DNA from: Billgrantia saliphila
Lineage (GTDB): Bacteria; Pseudomonadota; Gammaproteobacteria; Pseudomonadales; Halomonadaceae
Assembly (NCBI RefSeq): GCF_002930105.1
Contig: NZ_PJRN01000008.1
Coordinates: 124,001 to 188,000, forward strand
Direction: 5' to 3'
Length of the DNA stretch: 64,000 bases
The notes below the pieces were generated by a model. That model saw only the letters and a list, made by a program, of their open reading frames with translations. It searched no databases and was not told the DNA's origin. The translations under genes and the position numbers were made by a program. Numbering within the stretch: position 1 is the first letter of the stretch; every line of letters begins with the position of its first letter. Positions 56,962 to 64,000 of the stretch are shown here, one piece after another.

Positions 56962-57012
56962 GAAGCGCTTTCAGCCACGCTGACGCAGCAACCGAGCCCA
57001 ACAGGAGTCCAT

Positions 57013-57801
57013 GTGACGGGCCATCCCACGCTGATCGACGCCATCGACGCGCTATTGCCGCAGACACAGTGCGGCAAGTGCGGTCATCCTGGCTGCCGCC
57101 CCTATGCCGAGGCCATCGCCAGCGGCGAAGCCATCAACCGCTGCCCGCCCGGCGGAGAGGCGACCGTCGAGCGGCTCGCCGAATTGACCGGGCGGCCCTC
57201 GCTGCCCCTGGAGCAGCCGGCCCAGGTGCCGCTGGCCGCCGTCATCCGCGAGGCGGAGTGCATCGGGTGTACCAAGTGCATCCAGGCCTGCCCGGTGGAC
57301 GCCATTCTCGGGGCGAGCAAGCAGATGCACACCGTGATCAGCGCCGAGTGCACCGGCTGCGAACTCTGCGTGACGCCCTGCCCCGTCGACTGCATCGACC
57401 TGATCCCCCACCCCTCCTGGCAGGCCGCCGACAGCGAAGCCGAGCGAGAGGACTACCTCTCTCAACGCGCTCGGCTCGGGCGGCAACGCTTCGAGGCACG
57501 CCAGCGACGCCTGGCACGCGAAGCGCGGGAGAAGCGACTGGAGCGACAGAGGCGCCTGATTCGGCAGAACACACGCACTCCACAAGGCATGACCACGACA
57601 GCCCCCGCGTTACAGCAGCGCCAGCGTCAGATGGCCGTGAAGGCGGCCGAGCAGGCGGTCAAGCGTGCCCACTCGCAGCTCGTAAGCGCTCGCCGGCGCG
57701 ATGACGCCGCCGCCGAACATCAGGCCGAGACCCAGCTTGCACAAGCGAGCGCCCTGCTCGACGAAGCGCGCGACGCCCTGGCCGCCTCCCAGCCGCGATG
57801 A
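57013..57801 (+). CDS. rsxB: Electron transport complex subunit RsxB/RnfB-like ferredoxin
   Basis: Iron-sulfur protein of the Rnf/Rsx family, 262 residues from a GTG with AGGAG upstream. A 4Fe-4S domain with [16 protein letters not shown] is followed by two ferredoxin motifs, [14 protein letters not shown] and [15 protein letters not shown]. The N-terminal membrane anchor of E. coli RnfB is absent. The last 110 residues are a charged, Arg/Gln/Ala-rich helix, probably coiled coil. No rnfA, C, D, G or E genes adjoin; nth follows, as in rnf operons. It may serve as a soluble ferredoxin rather than in a full pump. Confidence 0.88.
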   Translation: MTGHPTLIDAIDALLPQTQCGKCGHPGCRPYAEAIASGEAINRCPPGGEATVERLAELTGRPSLPLEQPAQVPLAAVIREAECIGCTKCIQACPVDAILGASKQMHTVISAECTGCELCVTPCPVDCIDLIPHPSWQAADSEAEREDYLSQRARLGRQRFEARQRRLAREAREKRLERQRRLIRQNTRTPQGMTTTAPALQQRQRQMAVKAAEQAVKRAHSQLVSARRRDDAAAEHQAETQLAQASALLDEARDALAASQPR

Positions 57802-57814
57802 GTCCCGGAGAGAC

Positions 57815-58450
57815 ATGAACGCCCTGAAACGCCACGAGATCTTTGCCCGGCTTCGAGCGAACAATCCCGAGCCGACCACCGAGCTGAACTGGAGCACTCC
57901 CTTCGAGCTGCTCACCGCCGTGCTGCTCTCCGCCCAGGCGACCGACGTGGGCGTGAACAAGGCCACCGCCCGCCTGTTCCCGGTGGCCAACACGCCCCAG
58001 GCGATCCTCGATCTCGGCCTCGACACGCTCAAGTCGCATATCAAGACCATCGGCCTCTACAATACCAAGGCAGAGAACCTGATGAAGACCTGCCGCATTC
58101 TGGTCGAAGAGCACGATGGTGAGGTTCCGCGCAGCCGCACCGCGCTGGAAGCGCTACCGGGCGTGGGGCGCAAGACTGCCAACGTGATCCTAAATACCGC
58201 CTTCGGTGAACCCACCATTGCGGTGGATACGCATATTTTCCGCGTCTCCAATCGCACACGGATCGCGCCGGGCAAGAACGTGAACGAGGTGGAGCAGAAG
58301 TTGCTGCGTCTTGTGCCCAGGGAATTTCGCCGCGATGCCCATCATTGGCTGATTCTGCACGGTCGCTACACTTGCCTGGCGCGCCGACCTCGCTGCGGCA
58401 GCTGCGTGATCGAAGATCTGTGTGAATACAAGGATAAGGTCGACCTCTAA
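57815..58450 (+). CDS. nth: Endonuclease III
   Basis: DNA glycosylase/AP lyase for oxidised pyrimidines in base excision repair. The 211 residues match E. coli Nth. The helix-hairpin-helix LPGVGRKTANVIL contains the catalytic lysine, and the Asp is in AVDTHIFRVS. The 4Fe-4S cluster ligands are CLARRPRCGSCVIEDLC. The ATG is 13 bases after the rsxB stop, with GGAG upstream, so the two are co-transcribed. Confidence 0.97.
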   Translation: MNALKRHEIFARLRANNPEPTTELNWSTPFELLTAVLLSAQATDVGVNKATARLFPVANTPQAILDLGLDTLKSHIKTIGLYNTKAENLMKTCRILVEEHDGEVPRSRTALEALPGVGRKTANVILNTAFGEPTIAVDTHIFRVSNRTRIAPGKNVNEVEQKLLRLVPREFRRDAHHWLILHGRYTCLARRPRCGSCVIEDLCEYKDKVDL

Positions 58451-58543
58451 GGGAGGGTGCCGACGCTACGACGAAGGGTGGTTTTGCATATTCGCGCACG
58501 GTGATAGACGATACGGCAATACAACAACAACCAGAGCCGCACC

Positions 58544-59620
58544 ATGCCACTCCATGATCGCCCCATCGATGAGCGCATCGAGGCGCTGCTGGCGCTATCG
58601 CGGGAGCATGCCGACACCTTCTGCAGCCCCTCGGCGTGGCTGGCCCGGGAGCGCTATCTGGCCACCCACCCGACCCGAATCCTGGCCATGAAATGCATGG
58701 ACGGGCGGATCCACCTGCCCCATGCCACTCGGACTCCGCTCGGCATCATCACCCCCTTTCGCAACCTGGGCGGCATCTTTCACCTGGGTTGGCCCTATCT
58801 CGGCGAGATGCTCACTGATGCCGTCGACGAGGCGATTCGTGCCGGCAACGGCGTGCTGCTGATCATCAGCTATCATTTCTCGCGCGGCGAACGCAGCCGC
58901 GGCTGCGCCGGCTTCGGCTGCGATACATCGGCCGCCCTCGCTCACGCCCAGGAGATCCGCCGCCAGGCCGAGCGGATATTCGGGCGTGAGCAACGTCACG
59001 TCTATCCGCTGGTTTGCGGCTTCGAGACCGACCGGGACGCGCTGATCGTCCACGGCGAAACCGATGCCACTCTCGACATGAGCGAGCTGACGCCTGACCG
59101 CGCCGACGAACTCGATCGTCGTATCGCCACGCTATGCCCCGACATGCCCGCTGACATACGTCGAGATCTGCTTCCACTGCTCGAAGGCAACCTGCATCAC
59201 GTCGAGGCGCTGCGCGGTACGGCCCGCGCGTTGGATATCGAGCATCGTGAATGGGTCATCTGTATCGGGCGCGGTTTCGATTTCCTGCACTTGCCCAACA
59301 CCGCGTTGATCGTGGGTCCTTATAGCCCCGATCTCTCGGAGCCCATCGGCACCGCTGCCGCCATCATCGAGGCCAACATGCACGCGGGGCGCATCCCCGA
59401 CGACGGCTTCCTGTTGCTGGCCTCGACCCCCTACTCCACGGTCGGCGTGGATCGCGCCCGTGCGGAGATGAAGTCGCGCTTCCTGTCGGATTTCGCGGCT
59501 CGCGTCATCGGACGCGACTGCCCCGACCTCGCCAAGCAAATGCACTCCCGCAAGGCCGTGGTGCATTGGCCCAGCCGCCGACTGGAACTGCTCGGCGCAA
59601 CCGATCGGGGCGAATCATGA
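58544..59620 (+). CDS. Carbonic-anhydrase-like zinc protein (CsoSCA/beta-class type)
   Basis: A 358-residue soluble protein with a putative zinc site. MKCMDGRIHL gives Cys51-x-Asp53-x-Arg55, the first motif of beta-class carbonic anhydrases, and SYHFSRGERSRGCAGFGC gives His111 and Cys121 (or Cys126), with wide His-Cys spacing like that of the carboxysomal enzyme CsoSCA. Carbon dioxide hydration is therefore a plausible activity, but there are no carboxysome genes nearby and this is inferred from motifs alone. The stop overlaps the start of the YdcF gene (ATGA). Confidence 0.65.
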   Translation: MPLHDRPIDERIEALLALSREHADTFCSPSAWLARERYLATHPTRILAMKCMDGRIHLPHATRTPLGIITPFRNLGGIFHLGWPYLGEMLTDAVDEAIRAGNGVLLIISYHFSRGERSRGCAGFGCDTSAALAHAQEIRRQAERIFGREQRHVYPLVCGFETDRDALIVHGETDATLDMSELTPDRADELDRRIATLCPDMPADIRRDLLPLLEGNLHHVEALRGTARALDIEHREWVICIGRGFDFLHLPNTALIVGPYSPDLSEPIGTAAAIIEANMHAGRIPDDGFLLLASTPYSTVGVDRARAEMKSRFLSDFAARVIGRDCPDLAKQMHSRKAVVHWPSRRLELLGATDRGES

Positions 59621-60360
59621 ACGTACTGAAACTCCTGCTGTTGCCGCCGACGCTGAACGTGTTGCTGGTCGTGCTGGGTCTGGCCCTCAGTCCGCGTCGC
59701 TTGTTAGGGGCATTGCTGGTCATGCTGGGCCTGCTCGGCCTGCTGTTGCTCGCCACGCCCATGGCCAGCCACGCCCTGCGTCAGGGGCTCGAGCCCTACG
59801 CCACCCCCGCGCCCGCCCAGGTAGCCCGCGCCGAAGCCATCGTGATTCTCGGCGGCGGCCGCGATTACGTCTCGCCAGAATTCGGCTGGGGCGACGCGCC
59901 GGCGAACGCCACGTGGCGACGTCTCGCCTACGGCACCTACCTGCATCGTCGCACCGAGCTGCCGATACTGGTCAGCGGCGGCCGGGTGCATGGCGAGGAG
60001 ACCGCCGAGGCGAGCTTGATGGCGGCGGCGCTGCGCGATGTATTCGACGTGAAGGTACGCTGGCTGGAGGGAGAGAGCCGCAGCACCGCCGAGAATGCCC
60101 GCTTCAGCGCCGAGATGCTGCGCGCCGACGGCATCGATAGCGTAGCGCTGGTATCGCAGGCGTGGCATCTGCCACGCGCGGTGGCGGAATTCGAGGCCGC
60201 GGGGCTGGCCGTGGTCCCCGCCCCCACCGAGTTCACCAGCCCTCCCCCTGAAGGGCTCGAAGCCTGGTTACCCCGGGCCTATCATCTCAACCAGAGCACC
60301 CGAGCCCTCAACGAGTGGCTGGGGCGGGCGTTCATGTCGTTACGGTCACTGCTGCCTTGA
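59617..60360 (+). CDS. YdcF/ElyC family (DUF218) membrane protein
   Basis: A 247-residue inner-membrane protein. Two hydrophobic helices form the first 55 residues (LLLPPTLNVLLVVLGLAL, LLGALLVMLGLLGLLLLAT). The DUF218 domain follows, with AIVILGGGRDY, ILVSGGRVHGEETAEA and SRSTAENARFSAEML. Relatives SanA and ElyC affect envelope integrity, but the reaction is not known. The ATG at 59617 is coupled to the preceding gene by ATGA. Confidence 0.88.
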   Translation: MNVLKLLLLPPTLNVLLVVLGLALSPRRLLGALLVMLGLLGLLLLATPMASHALRQGLEPYATPAPAQVARAEAIVILGGGRDYVSPEFGWGDAPANATWRRLAYGTYLHRRTELPILVSGGRVHGEETAEASLMAAALRDVFDVKVRWLEGESRSTAENARFSAEMLRADGIDSVALVSQAWHLPRAVAEFEAAGLAVVPAPTEFTSPPPEGLEAWLPRAYHLNQSTRALNEWLGRAFMSLRSLLP

Positions 60361-60374
60361 AGACCCGCTTTGCC

Positions 60375-61382
60375 TTAGAAGCCCAGGGTATCGAGGCGAG
60401 TCGCTAGCGCATCCAGGGTCTCGATGCCCTGCACGTCGGTGGGCAGCCAAGGTAGTCGCGGTCGCGGAAGATGTGCGAGCTGCTCGTCGATGCGCGCCAG
60501 ATAGGTCGCCTCCTGTTCGCGACGAGCACGCAGGAAGTCGCCATCGGCATCCTCCGGTATGACGCGATTGACCAGCGTGCCCGTCACCGGCACCTTGGCC
60601 GCTTCCAGCGCCTCCACGGCACGCACGGTCTCGAGGATAGGCAGCCGCTCGGGCGTCAGCACGAAGAGAAAGCCGGTCTCGGATGCGTTCTCGATACGCC
60701 GCCTTGCACGATGGAACAGACGGCGGCGATCCATCAGGGTGCGCGCCACGTCGCGGGTGCGGTCGTCCAGCTCGGCCAGCGGGTCCTCGCCGGGATCGTC
60801 GAAGGGCGTGGCCACGTCTCGTCCACGCTTGGGCGTAAGATGCGAGAGGACCTTGCCCAGCTCTTCGGACTTGCGGTTATGCGCCAGCAGACCGTCGGTC
60901 CAGGCAGCCATTGCCTCGGGCAACGTCAGCAGTCGCAGGGTGTGACCGGTGGGCGCGGTGTCGAAGATCACCAGGTCGTACGGCGCCTCGTCGTCGACCA
61001 CGATACGCGACAGGCGCTCCAGCAGTGCGGCTTCCTGTGTGCCCGGCGACTGTCGGGTCAGACGCATCTGTCGCTCGAGCTCCTGCATCATTTCCGGCGC
61101 GGCGTAGCGGCGCATCTGCTCGGTGACCCGGGCCAGGTGCGCCTCGACCTCGGCATCCGGGTCGATCTCCATGGCATCGAGGTTGGGCAGCAGGCGCCGC
61201 GGTGCATCGCCCAGCTCGCGGTCGAAGACATCTCCCAGGCTGTGGGCCGGGTCGGTGGAGACGATCAGCACGCGCCGCTCCCGACGCGCGGCCAGCACGG
61301 CAAGCGCCGCCGCCACCGTAGTCTTGCCCACTCCACCCTTGCCGCCCACCCAGAGCAGACGCTTATCCAAGAGATTCCTCAT
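60375..61382 (-). CDS. ArsA/GET3-like ATPase
   Basis: P-loop ATPase of 335 residues, single domain. The deviant Walker A is GGKGGVGKTTVAAALAV, with STDPAHSLGDVFD and VIFDTAPTGHTLRLL as typical ArsA/GET3 motifs. No arsenic-resistance genes are nearby, so arsenite export is unlikely. It is the last gene of a cstA, cory-CC-star, ATPase operon, which suggests a role in the assembly or control of the CstA permease, an inference from context. AAGGGG precedes the ATG. Confidence 0.88.
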   Translation of the reverse strand: MRNLLDKRLLWVGGKGGVGKTTVAAALAVLAARRERRVLIVSTDPAHSLGDVFDRELGDAPRRLLPNLDAMEIDPDAEVEAHLARVTEQMRRYAAPEMMQELERQMRLTRQSPGTQEAALLERLSRIVVDDEAPYDLVIFDTAPTGHTLRLLTLPEAMAAWTDGLLAHNRKSEELGKVLSHLTPKRGRDVATPFDDPGEDPLAELDDRTRDVARTLMDRRRLFHRARRRIENASETGFLFVLTPERLPILETVRAVEALEAAKVPVTGTLVNRVIPEDADGDFLRARREQEATYLARIDEQLAHLPRPRLPWLPTDVQGIETLDALATRLDTLGF

Positions 61383-61420
61383 TCCAACCCCTTACTTGGC
61401 TTATAGTTTTCACCCAAGTT

Positions 61421-61723
61421 TTAACAGCAACGGAAATGATCCAAGGGCGAGCGCTCCATGCCCATGCGTCGGTGCCAGTCATGGAAGCGCTCGAGCAACA
61501 GCGGCTGCAACTCCAGTGTGTAATAGGCCGCGGGATTGGGCACGCCCATCATTTCGGAGAACACCAGCAGCATGAACAGGTCGTCCTCGTCTCGTCTCGC
61601 CCGGGCGATGGCGCCCCGGTAGCGTGCGGAGTAGACCTCCTCGGCGAAGAAGCGGGCCTGGCTGAGCCAGGCCCGTACCCGTTCGAGGCGAGGCTCACGA
61701 CCCTTGTCGTGGTCGTCGTGCAT
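61421..61723 (-). CDS. Cory-CC-star family small protein
   Basis: A 100-residue protein ending in Cys-Cys directly before the stop (DHFRCC). FFAEEVYSARYRGAIARARRD carries the family-like xRY motif (SARY instead of CORY). It lies 19 bases after cstA and 38 bases before the ArsA-like gene, the type of neighbourhood in which this family is known. The terminal Cys pair could bind metal or be modified. No function has been shown as far as I know. Confidence 0.75.
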   Translation of the reverse strand: MHDDHDKGREPRLERVRAWLSQARFFAEEVYSARYRGAIARARRDEDDLFMLLVFSEMMGVPNPAAYYTLELQPLLLERFHDWHRRMGMERSPLDHFRCC

Positions 61724-61742
61724 CTTTACCTCCAGGCAGGCA

Positions 61743-63416
61743 TCACTCCTGCCGGGCCATTTCCGCTCGTGAGCGCTTCAGCGCCGACGCGCACTCCATG
61801 GCAACCAGGATCGCCGCGATCAGTACCACGATATCCAGTAACAGCAGGAAGTAGTTGCCTTCGGTGAAGAAGGTGCGCAATTGGATGAGCAGCGCGGCAA
61901 TGGTCATGACCAGCAGGAAACACAGCGGCGCAAGGGTATACCACATGGGCCGGCGCAGCCTCACCAGCATCACCGTAACCACGAGCAAGGTCAGGCCCGC
62001 CAGCAGTTGGTTGGTGGTACCGAACAGCGGCCAGATGATCATGCCGCCGGTACCGCCGGCACCGCCCGCGCCGAAGGCCAGCAGCAGACAGCTGCCCACC
62101 GCCAGCAGCGTGGCCGGCACGTTCTTGGTCATCCATTTCTGATTATAGATCTCGCCCCACTCCTGGAAGATGTAGCGCTGCAGACGCAGGCCGGTATCCA
62201 TGGTAGTCCCGGCGAACAGTGCGGCCATCACGGTAAGCATGGTGGCGGCGGTGGCTTCGGGCAGTCCCAGGCCGTTGTGGATCATGAAGGCTCCACCCTC
62301 GACGAAGGCGTTGACGCCACCGGCACCAAATGCGGTGTAAACCGCCTGCCAATCGGCGAAGGAGGCGAAGCCGGCGGTGGCGGCTAGTATCGCGGCCAGC
62401 GCCAGCATGCCTTCGCCCACGGCGCCGAAGTAGCCGACGAAACGCGCGTCGGGCTCACGGTCGAGCTGCTTGGAGGTGGTGCCGGAGGAGACCAGGCCAT
62501 GGAAGCCGGAAATGGCGCCGCAGGCGATGGTGACGAACAGCAGCGGCAACATCGACGGGGTCCCCGCCGGCAGGTCGCCGTTGATCATCGGCGCCACCAC
62601 GGTCGGGTTGAGGAAGACGATGGCCCCATAGAGAACGATCAAACCGATGAACAGCTGCAGGCCGTTGATGTAGTCGCGCGGCTGCAGCAGCACCCACACC
62701 GGCAGCATGGACGCGATGGCAGCATAAGCGAACAGGATTAGGATCCATACGGCGTTGCCGGAGAGACCGCCCACCTCGGCCGGCATCTGGATCGGTACCG
62801 AGGGTCCGATGAAGATCAAGGCATAGAGGGCGATGACACCGAGGATCGACACCACCGACAAACTGAGGATACGGCGATAGATGAGCTGGCCGATAATGAG
62901 AGCGACCAGGATCGCGCCCCATACCGGTACCACGGCGCTGGAGAAATTCATCATCAGCCCGGCGATGACCACCGCGAATACCGCATTGACCATCAGCAGC
63001 ACCAGGAAGATAACGATCATGAAGATGCCGCGGGCGCGGCCGCCCACCACGTCGCCGGTCAGCGCCCCGACCGACTTGGCCTTGTTGCGCACGCTGGCCC
63101 AGATCGCCCCGGAATCGTGAATGCCGGCAAAGAACACGGTGCCCAGCACGACCCACAGGAAGGCCGGCAACCAACCCCAGATGACGGCGATGGCCGGGCC
63201 CACGATGGGCGCCGCCCCGGCCACCGAGGTGAAGTGGTGCCCCCAGAGCACGAAGCGATTGGTCGGCACGAAGTCGACGCCGTCCTCGTACTCGTGGGCA
63301 GGTGTACGGAAATCGGGGTCCAGACGATAGATCTTGGTGGCAATGAAGCGGGAGTAGATAAAGTAGCCCGCCGCCATTCCACCAAGGCCGAGAATCAGCA
63401 GGATGATGGCACTCAT
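61743..63416 (-). CDS. cstA: CstA-family carbon starvation / pyruvate-type permease
   Basis: Integral membrane transporter of 557 residues with many hydrophobic segments. Typical CstA text is FVPTNRFVLWGHHFTSVAGAAP, GPAIAVIWGWLPAFLWV, and the SSGTTSKQLDRE stretch. It is shorter than E. coli CstA (701) but matches the shorter class. Relatives import peptides or pyruvate under carbon limitation; the substrate here is not known. It heads the operon with the cory-CC-star and ArsA-like genes. A weak sigma-54-like site stands upstream. Confidence 0.92.
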   Translation of the reverse strand: MSAIILLILGLGGMAAGYFIYSRFIATKIYRLDPDFRTPAHEYEDGVDFVPTNRFVLWGHHFTSVAGAAPIVGPAIAVIWGWLPAFLWVVLGTVFFAGIHDSGAIWASVRNKAKSVGALTGDVVGGRARGIFMIVIFLVLLMVNAVFAVVIAGLMMNFSSAVVPVWGAILVALIIGQLIYRRILSLSVVSILGVIALYALIFIGPSVPIQMPAEVGGLSGNAVWILILFAYAAIASMLPVWVLLQPRDYINGLQLFIGLIVLYGAIVFLNPTVVAPMINGDLPAGTPSMLPLLFVTIACGAISGFHGLVSSGTTSKQLDREPDARFVGYFGAVGEGMLALAAILAATAGFASFADWQAVYTAFGAGGVNAFVEGGAFMIHNGLGLPEATAATMLTVMAALFAGTTMDTGLRLQRYIFQEWGEIYNQKWMTKNVPATLLAVGSCLLLAFGAGGAGGTGGMIIWPLFGTTNQLLAGLTLLVVTVMLVRLRRPMWYTLAPLCFLLVMTIAALLIQLRTFFTEGNYFLLLLDIVVLIAAILVAMECASALKRSRAEMARQE

Positions 63417-63797
63417 TCGGGTCAGCTCCTTGGTAAGGAATCGCGCCTTTTGTTCTTGTTGGCTCGCATGTTTCGCAAGTCAGGCTCCACCCGCTCGACG
63501 CGCCATGCATCAGGGTCGCCGGCAGAGCCACGGTTGGCGGCACGGTAGCGCCGCCCGGCCAAGGATGGACAGCGCGAGAGGACAAGTCCATGCCATCAAG
63601 AGCTTCCTACAAGCATTTGCTACTAAAGTCGCACCGTAAGACTCCGGTCACGTCACTTGCATGCCGAGGCAAACCTAGCGATACGCCTCTACCCTGATGA
63701 GACGGCGGAGGACTTGGGCCAAGGTCGTCTTTGCCGCGTTACCCATGCGCACTAGACTGATCGATAACAACATATAACGCGCGACGAGGAATCTTGA
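63417..63797. promoter_or_regulatory. 381-bp divergent intergenic region between cstA and a response regulator gene
   Basis: No convincing gene. It should hold the cstA promoter (leftward) and that of the response regulator (rightward; TATAAC at 63773-63778 is a possible -10). A weak sigma-54-like site for cstA, read on the minus strand as TGGAGC-N5-TTGC, lies at 63475-63489: the -24 GG and -12 GC are correctly spaced, but two bases of the -24 box differ. Confidence 0.35.
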
Positions 63798-64000
63798 ATG
63801 GCCAAGGTGCTGGTGGTGGACGATGAACCCAACATCGTCCTGTCGCTGGAGTTCCTGATGCAGCAGGCCGGTTTTGACGTAGAGACGGCAGAGGACGGCG
63901 AAACCGCCTTGGCGCAAGTCGAAGCGGCACCGCCCGACTTGATCCTGCTCGATATCAGCCTGCCCGGCATCAGCGGGTTCGATGTACTGGAGCAATTGCG
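63798..64000 (+). CDS. Response regulator, N-terminal part (cut by window edge)
   Basis: The first 67 codons of a two-component response regulator. The receiver domain starts [18 protein letters not shown], with the acidic pair DDE, and the phospho-acceptor Asp is in [14 protein letters not shown]. The output domain is outside the window. It diverges from cstA, which suggests, without proof, that it may regulate carbon-starvation or carboxylate uptake genes. GAGGAA precedes the ATG. Confidence 0.9.
   Translation, partial: MAKVLVVDDEPNIVLSLEFLMQQAGFDVETAEDGETALAQVEAAPPDLILLDISLPGISGFDVLEQL

Noticed and set aside
60375..61382. Arsenite export ATPase
   Set aside because: No arsB, arsR, arsC or arsD genes nearby; context is cstA and a cory-CC-star gene.
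63403..63639. 78-codon rightward frame in the cstA upstream region
   Set aside because: Overlaps the cstA start on the opposite strand, has no ribosome binding site and an Arg/Ala/Ser shadow-like composition.

Overview
The window is GC-rich chromosomal DNA of a gammaproteobacterium, most likely a Halomonas-type (Halomonadaceae) organism. This rests on gene order and protein character: a gyrA-serC-pheA-tyrA::aroA-cmk-rpsA superoperon, a Pseudomonas/Halomonas-style large adhesin (Lap) locus, RdgC, ThiI with a rhodanese tail, DNA polymerase II and an RsxB-nth pair. I saw no rRNA, tRNA, CRISPR array, prophage or insertion sequence. Nearly all the DNA is coding and base composition is even; the AT-richer stretches are the promoter regions of the Lap locus and the gap after thiI.

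Layout. 1-11.4 kb: rimO converges on a long leftward operon (gyrA, serC, pheA, tyrA-aroA fusion, cmk, rpsA) for DNA topology, serine and aromatic amino acid synthesis, and translation. 11.4-15.4 kb: a hotdog thioesterase diverges from rdgC, a glycerolipid-type acyltransferase and a cation diffusion facilitator, with repeats and a palindrome between. 15.5-35 kb: a complete biofilm adhesin system, with lapG (protease) and lapD (c-di-GMP receptor) rightward, then a small companion gene, the 3141-residue adhesin lapA, a LuxR-type regulator, lapC, lapB and a TolC-OmpA-SPOR outer-membrane protein, all leftward.

35-50 kb: a small orphan gene, thiI, a divergent bifunctional penicillin-binding protein, an RND efflux pair whose adaptor gene carries an apparent one-base frameshift, a membrane protein of unknown function, polB, mepA and an exported alpha/beta hydrolase. 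51-64 kb: a small lipoprotein, a DUF421 protein with a lipoprotein-like short-chain dehydrogenase, metG, a CHASE4 diguanylate cyclase behind a good sigma-28 promoter match, orphan rsxB with nth, a CsoSCA/beta-class carbonic-anhydrase-like protein with a YdcF protein, and a cstA / cory-CC-star / ArsA-like ATPase operon. The start of a response regulator gene runs off the right edge.

How the genes work together. In the known Lap model, LapBCE exports LapA, which is retained at the outer membrane by its N-terminal module. LapG cuts at a di-alanine site unless LapD, bound to c-di-GMP, sequesters it. Every part is present here, including a TAAG cleavage site in LapA, and a flagellar-type promoter on a diguanylate cyclase 27 kb away could feed this switch. 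The most unusual points are the TolC-OmpA-SPOR exporter, the LuxR gene translationally coupled inside the lap operon, the density of inverted repeats at lap promoters, two matching 20-bp PsrA/TetR-like palindromes 33 kb apart, and several short repeat arrays upstream of genes.
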